Positions 1-5,123 of a stretch of DNA of 5,123 bases are shown here, piece after piece. The position numbers and the translations under genes were made by a program. The DNA is taken from assembly GCA_043739325.1 (NCBI GenBank), contig JAYUFK010000168.1, positions 1 through 5,123 of the forward strand. Direction: 5' to 3'. Source of the DNA: Roseiarcus sp043739325. GTDB lineage: Bacteria; Pseudomonadota; Alphaproteobacteria; Rhizobiales; Beijerinckiaceae. The notes under the pieces are model-generated. The model had not been told where the DNA came from, did no database searches, and saw only the letters and a program-made list of their open reading frames with translations. Within the stretch, counting starts at the first letter, position 1. The number at the start of each line of letters is the position of its first letter.

Positions 1-1
1 C

Positions 2-1300
2 GAAATGTCGAAGCTGCAGGACGAGATCGAGGCCAAGGGCCTGTGGGATCTCGACAGCCAGGTCGAGCAGGCGATGGACGCGCTTGGCTGCCCCACGGAT
101 GAAGCCGATGTCGACAATCTCTCGGGCGGCGAGCGCCGCCGCATCGCGCTGTGCCGGCTGCTGCTGGAAAAGCCGGAGATGCTGCTGCTCGACGAGCCCA
201 CCAACCATCTCGACGCCGAGACGGTGAACTGGCTTGAAGGACACTTGCGCGATTATCCCGGCGCGATCCTCATCGTCACCCACGATCGCTATTTTCTCGA
301 CAACGTGACGGGGTGGATTCTCGAACTCGATCGCGGCCGCGGCATTCCCTATGAGGGCAATTATTCCGCTTGGCTGAAGCAGAAGCAGAAGCGCCTCGCG
401 CAAGAGGGCCGCGAAGAGGAATCGCGCCAGCGCGCGCTCGAAGCCGAGAGCGAGTGGATCGCCGCCTCGCCAAAAGCCCGCCAGGCCAAGTCCAAGGCGC
501 GCATCCAGGCCTATGAGGAACTCGTCAAGAAGCAGAACGACAAGGCGCCCTCGACTTCGCAGATCATCATTCCCGTCGCCGAACGGCTCGGCGCCAACGT
601 CATCGAATTCACCGACCTATCGAAAGGTTTTGGCGATACGCTGCTGATCGACAAGCTCTCATTCCGCCTGCCGCCCGGCGGCATCGTCGGCGTCATCGGG
701 CCAAACGGCGCTGGCAAGACGACGCTGTTTCGCATGATCACCGGCCAGGAAAAGCCCGACAGCGGCAGAATCGCCATCGGCGAGTCGGTGCAGCTTGGCT
801 ATGTCGATCAATCCAGAGACGCGCTCAACGACAAGAAGACCGTGTGGGAGGAAATCTCCGGCGGCATGGACATCATCTATCTGGGCAAGCGCGAAATCAA
901 TTCGCGCGGGTATTGCTCGACGTTCAACTTCAAGGGCGGCGACCAGCAAAAGAAAGTCGGCATGCTGTCAGGCGGCGAGCGCAACCGCGTGCATCTGGCC
1001 AAGATGTTGAAGGGCGGCGCAAACTTGCTGCTTCTCGACGAACCCACCAACGATCTCGACGTCGACACGTTGCGCGCGCTTGAAGATGCGCTGCTGGATT
1101 TTGCCGGCTGCGCCGTCATCATCTCGCATGATCGCTTCTTCCTCGACCGCATCGCCACGCATATCCTCGCCTTCGAAGGCGACAGCCACGTCGAATGGTT
1201 TGAAGGCAACTTCGCCGATTACGAGGAAGACAAGAAGCGCCGCCTCGGCATCGACAGCGTCATTCCGCACCGGCTGAAATATAAGAAATTTTCGCGGTAA
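2..1300 (+). CDS. ettA: EttA, ABC-F energy-dependent translational throttle ATPase (5' partial)
   Basis: EttA is a cytoplasmic ABC-F protein that binds the ribosomal E site and gates entry into elongation according to ATP/ADP; it is not a transporter. The reading frame is open to the left edge, so the ATG at 5 is probably internal. About 432 residues are visible against roughly 555 in E. coli EttA, so the first Walker A and the arm insertion lie outside. Counting from the ATG at 5, I see ABC1 signature LSGGER (39-44), Walker B LLLDEPTNHLD (60-70) and switch His93. A charged inter-domain linker (about 115-185, rich in K, R, E and Q) follows. ABC2 has Walker A GPNGAGKT (232-239), signature LSGGER (321-326), LLLDEPTNDLD (342-352) and His375. 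The C-terminus (RLGIDSVIPHRLKYKK) matches the EttA pattern RxLGxDxxxPxRxKYK, which separates it from Uup and YheS paralogues. It ends in TAA and is convergent with the sugar cluster. Confidence 0.95.
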   Translation, partial: EMSKLQDEIEAKGLWDLDSQVEQAMDALGCPTDEADVDNLSGGERRRIALCRLLLEKPEMLLLDEPTNHLDAETVNWLEGHLRDYPGAILIVTHDRYFLDNVTGWILELDRGRGIPYEGNYSAWLKQKQKRLAQEGREEESRQRALEAESEWIAASPKARQAKSKARIQAYEELVKKQNDKAPSTSQIIIPVAERLGANVIEFTDLSKGFGDTLLIDKLSFRLPPGGIVGVIGPNGAGKTTLFRMITGQEKPDSGRIAIGESVQLGYVDQSRDALNDKKTVWEEISGGMDIIYLGKREINSRGYCSTFNFKGGDQQKKVGMLSGGERNRVHLAKMLKGGANLLLLDEPTNDLDVDTLRALEDALLDFAGCAVIISHDRFFLDRIATHILAFEGDSHVEWFEGNFADYEEDKKRRLGIDSVIPHRLKYKKFSR

Positions 1301-1319
1301 CGGCGAGGGATCGCGAAAA
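1289..1319. repeat. 8-bp perfect inverted repeat across the ettA stop codon
   Basis: TTTTCGCG (1289-1296) and CGCGAAAA (1312-1319) are exact reverse complements separated by 15 nt, and the ettA TAA (1298-1300) lies in the loop. The A/T runs are at the outer base of the stem with T first and A last. That is the wrong polarity for a classical stem followed by a U-tract on either strand. It may be a small mRNA 3'-end hairpin or chance. Confidence 0.4.
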
Positions 1320-1323
1320 CCCA

Positions 1324-1396
1324 GTCATTGCGAGCGCAGCGAAGCAATCCATGTTGCGGCAATGGATTGCTTCGTCGCTGCGCTCCTCGCAATGAC
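1324..1396. repeat. Imperfect palindromic interspersed repeat (GTCATTGCGAG family) between convergent genes
   Basis: The left arm, 1324-1352 (29 nt), reads GTCATTGCGAG + CGCAGCG + AAGCAATCCAT. The right arm, 1362-1396 (35 nt), has as reverse complement the same three blocks with an extra GAG between the first two and an extra ACG between the last two. The 9-nt loop (1353-1361) includes TTGC, which can pair with GCAA. All 29 left-arm bases can pair, leaving two 3-nt bulges on the right arm. The arm sequence matches, from memory, a high-copy repeat of Bradyrhizobium and related genomes. It occupies most of the gap between ettA and the epimerase gene, so it may protect or end both transcripts. 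On the minus strand a TTTT lies just past the hairpin (1319-1316); the plus strand has no T-run. Confidence 0.85.
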
Positions 1397-1408
1397 GGCA
1401 GATTGAGC

Positions 1409-2260
1409 CTACGCAATCAACCCATTCGCCCGCGCCATCGACTTGAGGAATGGCACGCCGATCGAGAGGACCTCGTATCGGTCCTTCGCCACCGGGCGCC
1501 AGACCGACAGAGCGGCGGCAAGTTGCGGCATCATGTTGACGAACGACTCGCCGACGAGATCGCCAGAGAAATTGCGTTCCCGCAAGGCGCGGAAAACGCT
1601 GCTCCAGTCGACATTGCCGGCGCCTGGAACGCCGCCATCGCTCTCGGACAGATGCATGTAATGGCAGCGGCCCTTCGCATCGCGCATTGCCGCGTCAAAT
1701 CCCTTCTCCTCGATATTCGTATGATAGGTGTCGAGGTGGATCATGCAGGCCGGCTCGCCGATGCGCTCGAGCAACGCGATGCTCTGCGCCGCGGTGTTCA
1801 GCATATGCGTCTCGTAGCGATTGCATGGCTCGATACCCAGTTGCATGCCAAGCTCGCCTGCCCGTTTGGCGACCGGCTTTAGCGTACGCACGATCATTTC
1901 GTATTCAGCCTCCGTCGGCGGCGATCCGCTGCGATAGCCAAGCGTTCCGTATGTCACGCCGGACAGGCACGAACATCCCAGCGCATGCGCGACCTCAAGC
2001 GCGCGCATCAGGAACGGCGTCGCGCGTTCGGCGACAAGAGGGCCGCCGATTTCACCGGGCAAGCCAAGCGAAGCGGTCGGCGCGCTTTTATGTTTCTCCA
2101 GCAACCCTCGGGAATGCGCGACATCGACCTTGTCGGGTTCGAGCAGCGGAATTTCGATCACGTCGAGACCGTATTTCGCCGCCTCGGGGATGGCCAGTGC
2201 GGCGACGTCCCGCGTCCAGCCGGCGCCCCAGAGACTTGCATGCATGCCAAACCGGATCAT
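1409..2260 (-). CDS. Sugar 3-epimerase/isomerase-like TIM-barrel protein (D-tagatose/D-psicose 3-epimerase family)
   Basis: The 283-residue product is a metal-dependent cytoplasmic TIM barrel of the xylose-isomerase-like superfamily (AP_endonuc_2 fold) that would epimerise or isomerise a free sugar. Candidate metal ligands are Glu144 (LGIEPCNRYE), Asp177 (LDTYH), His203 (MHLSE) and Glu238 (VGESF). Their spacing of 33, 26 and 35 residues equals that of the Pseudomonas cichorii D-tagatose 3-epimerase site (E152, D185, H211, E246, from memory). Glu150 and His180 match further substrate-contact positions, but the usual Arg six residues after the metal His is Gly209. The frame stays open upstream to 2776, but the true start is the ATG at 2260. 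There a GGGAGAA Shine-Dalgarno (2271-2265) precedes it, the protein starts MIRFGMHASLW as family members do, and ATGA overlaps the ATPase stop. It is the last gene of the cluster and ends in TAG. The substrate is inferred; an inosose or other ketose isomerase is possible. Confidence 0.85.
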   Translation of the reverse strand: MIRFGMHASLWGAGWTRDVAALAIPEAAKYGLDVIEIPLLEPDKVDVAHSRGLLEKHKSAPTASLGLPGEIGGPLVAERATPFLMRALEVAHALGCSCLSGVTYGTLGYRSGSPPTEAEYEMIVRTLKPVAKRAGELGMQLGIEPCNRYETHMLNTAAQSIALLERIGEPACMIHLDTYHTNIEEKGFDAAMRDAKGRCHYMHLSESDGGVPGAGNVDWSSVFRALRERNFSGDLVGESFVNMMPQLAAALSVWRPVAKDRYEVLSIGVPFLKSMARANGLIA

Positions 2261-3024
2261 GGACTTCTCCCATTGTTGACGGCGTTCATCGAGTGCGCCC
2301 CGACGATATGACTGACGACGGCGTTCATGCTGGTGTCCTGCGTCCGGTCGTCCGCGATGACGCGGCCCTGACGCAGCACGATGATGCGATCGCAAACCGC
2401 GAAAACATCGGTGAGGCGATGGCTGATCAGGATGACGCCGATGCCCTGCGATTTGAGTTTGCGGATCAGTTCCAGCACATGCTCGATCTCGCGAACGGCG
2501 AGCGCCGCGGTCGGCTCGTCCATAATGACAAGCTTTGGATTGAACGTCAGCGCCCGCGCAATCGCCACGGATTGTTGCTGGCCGCCGGACAGCAGCCCGG
2601 CGATCTGCCGCACCGACGCAATGCGCGCGCCGAGCTTGTCGATCATCGCCGCCGCCTCGATCTCCATGCGCTTGTGATCGATGAACTTCATGCCGAGGAA
2701 CTTGTGCGTGCGCTCGCGGCCGAGAACAATATTCGTCGCGACATCGCGCATTCTGGCCAACGCGAGGTCCTGACAAATCATCTCGATGCCGCGTTCGCGG
2801 ATCGAGCCGGGATCGGCATTGTCGAGCGGCGCGCCGTCAAAACGAATGGCGCCGCCATCGGGACGATGCACGCCGGTGATCGTCTTCATCAACGTCGACT
2901 TGCCCGCGCCATTGTCGCCAACGAGCGCGACGACGCTGCCCGCTTCGACGCTGAATGTGACGCCGCGCAAGGCTTCGATCGAGCCAAAATTCTTGCGCAC
3001 ATCGGTGAGTTCGAGCAGGCTCAT
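2257..3024 (-). CDS. Sugar ABC transporter ATP-binding protein, single ABC domain (CUT2/FrcA-like)
   Basis: This 255-residue cytoplasmic ATPase would drive the neighbouring permease. Visible motifs in order are Walker A GDNGAGKST (36-44), Q-loop Gln85 (MICQDLAL), signature LSGGQQQ (145-151) leading into SVAIARAL, Walker B LVIMDE (165-170) followed by PTAALAVRE, and switch His202 (ISHRL). It has only one nucleotide-binding domain, as in FrcA of the Sinorhizobium fructose importer. RbsA, AlsA and XylG fuse two domains in about 500 residues, so this protein should act as a homodimer. The start ATG at 3024 overlaps the permease stop (ATGA) and has a GGGAGGG Shine-Dalgarno at 3039-3033. Its own stop overlaps the epimerase start in the same way, so translation is probably coupled. 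The C-terminal tail repeats SMNAV at 13-residue spacing (232-236 and 245-249). The family is clear; the transported sugar cannot be read from this subunit. Confidence 0.93.
   Translation of the reverse strand: MSLLELTDVRKNFGSIEALRGVTFSVEAGSVVALVGDNGAGKSTLMKTITGVHRPDGGAIRFDGAPLDNADPGSIRERGIEMICQDLALARMRDVATNIVLGRERTHKFLGMKFIDHKRMEIEAAAMIDKLGARIASVRQIAGLLSGGQQQSVAIARALTFNPKLVIMDEPTAALAVREIEHVLELIRKLKSQGIGVILISHRLTDVFAVCDRIIVLRQGRVIADDRTQDTSMNAVVSHIVGAHSMNAVNNGRSP
2265..2271 (-). promoter_or_regulatory. Shine-Dalgarno GGGAGAA for the epimerase gene
   Basis: On the minus strand GGGAGAA ends 4 nt before the ATG at 2260. It lies inside the end of the upstream ATPase gene and decides the start of the epimerase: the longer in-frame extension to 2776 only shadows the ATPase coding sequence. 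Confidence 0.75.
2278..2328. repeat. 12-bp direct repeat, 39 bp apart, in the 3' end of the ATPase gene
   Basis: GACGGCGTTCAT occurs at 2278-2289 and again at 2317-2328. The period is 39 bp, exactly 13 codons, and both copies are read in the same frame, giving SMNAV twice in the protein. This fits a partial in-frame tandem duplication of the C-terminus that has since diverged, although a chance match is possible. Confidence 0.6.
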
Positions 3025-4016
3025 GCGCGCCGCCCTCCCACCCGGTTTATGCGATCAAGCCACACCGCGAGAATGAGGACGGCGCCGATCGCCATCTGTT
3101 GATAGAACGACGGCACCGCCAGCAAATTGAGGCCGTTCTGCAAGACGCCCATGATGAGCGCGCCGATGAGCGCCCCGGCGACGGACCCGCGACCGCCAAA
3201 CAAATTCGTGCCGCCGATGATCGCCGCGGTGATCGCCGTGAGTTCGTAGTTCAATCCCGCGGTCGGATCGCGAGCATTGACGCGCGCCGCGAACAGTAAC
3301 CCCGCCAGTCCAGCGAAGGCGCCTGATAACGTGTAGAGCCGGACCTTTTGACGCTCGACGCGAACGCCCATCGCCCGCGCCGCCACTTCGTTGTCGCCAA
3401 TCACCTGCGTATAAAGACCGAAGCGCGTGTGCATCAACACAATATGCGCGATGACCGCCGCCAGCAGCAGCGCGATGACCGGCGAGGGCACCCCTAGCGG
3501 TCGGCCCTGCCCGAGATAGACCATCGGATCGGGCAGGCCGTAGATCGGCAGACCGTTGGTCAGGACCAGCGCAAAACCTCTGGCGATGCCAAGCATGCCA
3601 AGCGTCACGATAAACGGCGGGATGGCGCCGCGCGTGATCAACCAGCCGTTGATTGCGCCGGCCGCCGCGCCCGCCCCGATGCAAGCGACGATTCCCAGCG
3701 GCCATGGCAATTCCAAAGCGACTACCGCTTGGCAGCCGACAACGCCCGATAGCGCCATGACGGAGCCGACCGAAAGATCGATGCCCGCGGACGAGATGAC
3801 AAAGGTTGCGCCAATGGCGAGGACGCCGAATGTCGCCGTCGCCAGCAGGATGTTGAGGAAGTTCGAAACAGACAGGAAGAACGGCGAGAGTATCGCCATC
3901 ACCGCCATGAGGGTGGCGAGGACGAAGAGCGACTCGACGCGGAAGCCCGCTCCGCCGAGAAGCCGCGACTTCCAGCTCTTCGCGACAAGGGTCGGAGCGC
4001 TTACCTTGCTAATCAT
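3021..4016 (-). CDS. Sugar ABC transporter permease (RbsC/AlsC/FrcC family)
   Basis: The 331-residue inner-membrane protein forms the translocation channel, probably as a homodimer, and takes sugar from the periplasmic binding protein. A short positive N-terminus (K13, K16, R18) precedes about eight to nine hydrophobic segments, roughly 28-46, 52-74, 82-101, 106-126, 132-152, 176-195, 228-246, 264-298 and 302-320. Family hallmarks are ISSAGIDLSVGSVMAL (74-89), the cytoplasmic loop GDNEVAARAMGV (207-218) that docks the ATPase, and AAIIGGTNLFGGRGSVAGAL (264-283). The length is normal for RbsC-like permeases. The ATG at 4016 is the only ATG/GTG/TTG I find at or just above the conserved start. 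It has no recognisable Shine-Dalgarno (the minus strand before it reads CTGGACCCATTCGA), unlike the two downstream genes. It lies 178 bp below the binding-protein stop, behind a palindromic repeat, and its stop overlaps the ATPase start. Confidence 0.93.
   Translation of the reverse strand: MISKVSAPTLVAKSWKSRLLGGAGFRVESLFVLATLMAVMAILSPFFLSVSNFLNILLATATFGVLAIGATFVISSAGIDLSVGSVMALSGVVGCQAVVALELPWPLGIVACIGAGAAAGAINGWLITRGAIPPFIVTLGMLGIARGFALVLTNGLPIYGLPDPMVYLGQGRPLGVPSPVIALLLAAVIAHIVLMHTRFGLYTQVIGDNEVAARAMGVRVERQKVRLYTLSGAFAGLAGLLFAARVNARDPTAGLNYELTAITAAIIGGTNLFGGRGSVAGALIGALIMGVLQNGLNLLAVPSFYQQMAIGAVLILAVWLDRINRVGGRRA
3033..3039 (-). promoter_or_regulatory. Shine-Dalgarno GGGAGGG for the ATPase gene
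   Basis: The minus strand reads GGGAGGG 8 nt before the ATG at 3024, within the last codons of the permease gene. It is the strongest ribosome-binding site seen in the cluster and supports the ATGA-overlap start. Confidence 0.75.
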
Positions 4017-4076
4017 TCGAATGGGTCCAGAATTCGGGACGTTGTATCGCTGAAGCTTCGCCGATAACCGCGCACC

Positions 4077-4088
4077 CGCGCGCGCGCG
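4077..4088. repeat. (CG)6 alternating dinucleotide tract
   Basis: Six uninterrupted CG steps lie in the spacer between the binding-protein and permease genes, just beside the palindromic element. Alternating CG can adopt left-handed DNA under supercoiling, but nothing here shows that it does. In this GC-rich genome it may simply be drift. Confidence 0.5.
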
Positions 4089-4100
4089 GAGGGGTTTGGG

Positions 4101-4185
4101 TGAGGGCTGCAGCGATTGGTTACAATGCCGAAGGCCCTCATCCGGCCGCTACGCGGCCACCTTCTCCCGCAAGCGGGAGAAGGGC
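4101..4185. repeat. RIME-like intergenic palindromic element between binding-protein and permease genes
   Basis: Three nested or adjacent inverted repeats are visible. TGAGGGC (4101-4107) pairs with GCCCTCA (4134-4140). GGCCGC and GCGGCC (4144-4149 and 4153-4158) flank TAC. CCTTCTCCCGC and GCGGGAGAAGG (4160-4170 and 4173-4183) form a perfect 11-bp stem around AA. The string CCCTCATCCGGCC...CCACCTTCTCCCGC is, from memory, the core of a widespread rhizobial intergenic mosaic element. The outer limits are uncertain. It sits within the presumed operon, immediately 3' of the binding-protein stop. Confidence 0.75.
4160..4183 (-). terminator. Strong hairpin just after the binding-protein stop; possible attenuator or mRNA-stabilising stem
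   Basis: On the minus-strand transcript an 11-bp perfect GC-rich stem begins 11 nt after the TAA of the binding-protein gene. No U-tract follows, so it is unlikely to be a full intrinsic terminator. Stems of this kind between a binding-protein gene and its permease gene commonly protect the upstream mRNA and lower downstream expression, matching the excess of binding protein these importers need. The role here is inferred. Confidence 0.4.
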
Positions 4186-4194
4186 TCGCCACGC

Positions 4195-5123
4195 TTACTT
4201 TACGAACTCAAGCAGCGGATCTTTCTTGGCGTCGATCACGGCCTTGGTCAGCACCAGCGTCGGCACGAATGTATTCTCGTCGACCTTTTCGCCGCCGAGA
4301 ACCTTCTTCGCGCCTTCAACCGCCTGCTTGCCGACGAGGTATGGCAATTGCGCCACCGACGCGTTAAGCCGTCCGGCATTGATCGATTTCACCGCGTCGC
4401 TGTTGCCGTCGACGCCGACGATGATCACCTTGTCCTTGCCCGCGGCGCGCGCCGCCTCGACAGAGCCAAGCGCCATGCCGTCGTTGGCGCAGAAGATCGC
4501 GACGAGATCTGGGTTGCGCTGCAAGATGTCGTTGGTGATGTTGGCGGCCTTCTGGCGGTCCCAGTCGCTCGGCAGCGAAGCGACGATCGTCAGCCCCGGC
4601 GCAGCCTTTTTCAACTCGTTGGCAAAGCCGCGCGCGCGCTTCTGGCCGGTGATATTGCCCGACAGGCCCTCGATCACCAGAACCGGCCCCTTGGCGTCCT
4701 TGCCAAGCTGCTCGGCGACGTAGTCGGCGCCCTTGCCGCCCGCCGCTTCATTGTCCGAACCGATGTGGAAGGCGATGTCGACGCCGGCTTTCTTGGTGAT
4801 CTCGGGATCGAGATTGCCGTCGAGATCGATGACCGGAATCTTCAGTTCATTGGCGTGCTTGAGGCACGGCAACAGGATCGTCGAATTGATCGCCGCCGTG
4901 ATCATCACCGCCGGTTTCTTTTCTAGCATCGTGTTGCAGGTGTTGAGCTGCGGCTCGGCGGCCTGATCGGACTCAACCGCCTGCAGGAAATATTCGACGC
5001 CCGCTGCATCGGCGCCGGCGTGAACGCCCTTCTCCATCGCGCCCCAGAACGGGTTCGACAATGTCTTCATCAGCACGCCATAGACCGGCTTGTCCGCAGC
5101 CGACGCGGAAGCGGCAACGCCGA
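4195..5123 (-). CDS. Periplasmic sugar-binding protein, AlsB (D-allose)-like (5' partial)
   Basis: This is the substrate-binding subunit of the importer (Peripla_BP_4, type I periplasmic fold). The frame is open to the right edge; 308 residues are visible. The first ones, GVAASASAADKPVYG, look like the end of a Sec signal peptide with cleavage near residue 8 or 9, so the missing part is probably only about 15-20 residues; the internal GTG at 5076 is not the start. In visible numbering, likely ligand-site segments are KTLSNPFW (19-26), GSDN (121-124), GNITGQKRARG (155-165), DWDRQKA (186-192), FCANDGMALG (210-219), VGVDG (235-239) and VAQ (256-258). Each has a close counterpart in E. coli AlsB as I remember it (KTLSNPFW, DWDRIKA, CANDTMAMG, VGTDG, VAQNP). 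FrcB-type proteins differ at several of these. It ends LLEFVK with TAA. The promoter must lie outside the window. Family certain; allose or a related sugar is inferred. Confidence 0.9.
   Translation of the reverse strand, partial: GVAASASAADKPVYGVLMKTLSNPFWGAMEKGVHAGADAAGVEYFLQAVESDQAAEPQLNTCNTMLEKKPAVMITAAINSTILLPCLKHANELKIPVIDLDGNLDPEITKKAGVDIAFHIGSDNEAAGGKGADYVAEQLGKDAKGPVLVIEGLSGNITGQKRARGFANELKKAAPGLTIVASLPSDWDRQKAANITNDILQRNPDLVAIFCANDGMALGSVEAARAAGKDKVIIVGVDGNSDAVKSINAGRLNASVAQLPYLVGKQAVEGAKKVLGGEKVDENTFVPTLVLTKAVIDAKKDPLLEFVK

Noticed and set aside
1324..1396. Classical Rho-independent terminator
   Set aside because: The stem is strong, but there is no T-run after it on the plus strand and only a short TTTT on the minus strand several bases past the stem. 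The sequence matches an interspersed repeat, so it is annotated as a repeat.
1219..1416. Small minus-strand frame with SLRGAQRRSNP and CARND strings
   Set aside because: These peptide strings are the usual translation artefact of the GTCATTGCGAG interspersed repeat, not a gene.
2261..2776. In-frame upstream extension of the epimerase gene, giving a 455-residue protein
   Set aside because: The extension runs within the ATPase gene in another frame, has arginine-rich low-quality composition typical of antisense or shifted GC-rich DNA, and lacks the family. The ATG at 2260 has a Shine-Dalgarno and the canonical family N-terminus.
1687..3102. 471-residue plus-strand open frame opposite the epimerase and ATPase genes
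   Set aside because: It lies antisense to two genes with complete motifs, is rich in Arg, Ala and His, and shows no recognisable domain. Such mirror frames are common in GC-rich DNA.
3055..3705. 216-residue minus-strand frame inside the permease gene
   Set aside because: It is a shifted frame of the permease, rich in Arg and Gly with no membrane segments, whereas the overlapping frame has all permease hallmarks.
4017..4194. Internal promoter or separate small gene in the 178-bp spacer
   Set aside because: No convincing -35/-10 pair or short coding frame with a ribosome-binding site is visible; the spacer is explained by the palindromic element and the (CG)6 tract.
4096..4926. 276-residue plus-strand open frame opposite the sugar-binding protein gene
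   Set aside because: It is antisense to a well-supported coding sequence, and its start lies inside the palindromic repeat. No domain is recognisable.

Overview
The window is GC-rich, tightly packed chromosomal DNA. It most resembles an alphaproteobacterium of the order Hyphomicrobiales (Rhizobiales). Three things point there: the EttA sequence style, a GTCATTGCGAG...AAGCAATCC palindromic repeat familiar from Bradyrhizobium and Rhodopseudomonas-type genomes, and a CCCTCATCCGGCC...CCTTCTCCCGC double palindrome of the RIME-like kind familiar from rhizobia. The taxonomic call rests on recall of these repeats and is an inference.

Layout. From the left edge to 1300 (+ strand) lies the C-terminal three quarters of ettA, an ABC-F ATPase that acts on the ribosome. 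A 108-bp convergent intergenic region (1301-1408) follows, almost filled by an imperfect inverted repeat. Everything else is one minus-strand gene cluster, read from the right edge leftwards. It holds a periplasmic sugar-binding protein (5123-4195, 5' end outside the window), a 178-bp spacer carrying a second palindromic repeat, an inner-membrane sugar permease (4016-3021), a single-domain ATPase (3024-2257), and a sugar 3-epimerase/isomerase-like TIM-barrel enzyme (2260-1409). The last three genes are joined by ATGA stop/start overlaps.

How the genes work together. The binding protein, permease and ATPase form a complete CUT2-type (ribose/allose/fructose-like) ABC importer. The binding protein looks closest to the D-allose-binding protein AlsB, judged from remembered motifs. 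The enzyme has the metal-site spacing of D-tagatose/D-psicose (allulose) 3-epimerases. The simplest reading is uptake of a rare hexose such as allose or allulose without phosphorylation, followed by C3 epimerisation toward a common ketose. However, the enzyme has Gly where characterised epimerases have a substrate-contacting Arg, so the true sugar may differ. No regulator, kinase or promoter for the cluster lies in the window. I see no phage, transposase, CRISPR array, tRNA or rRNA.
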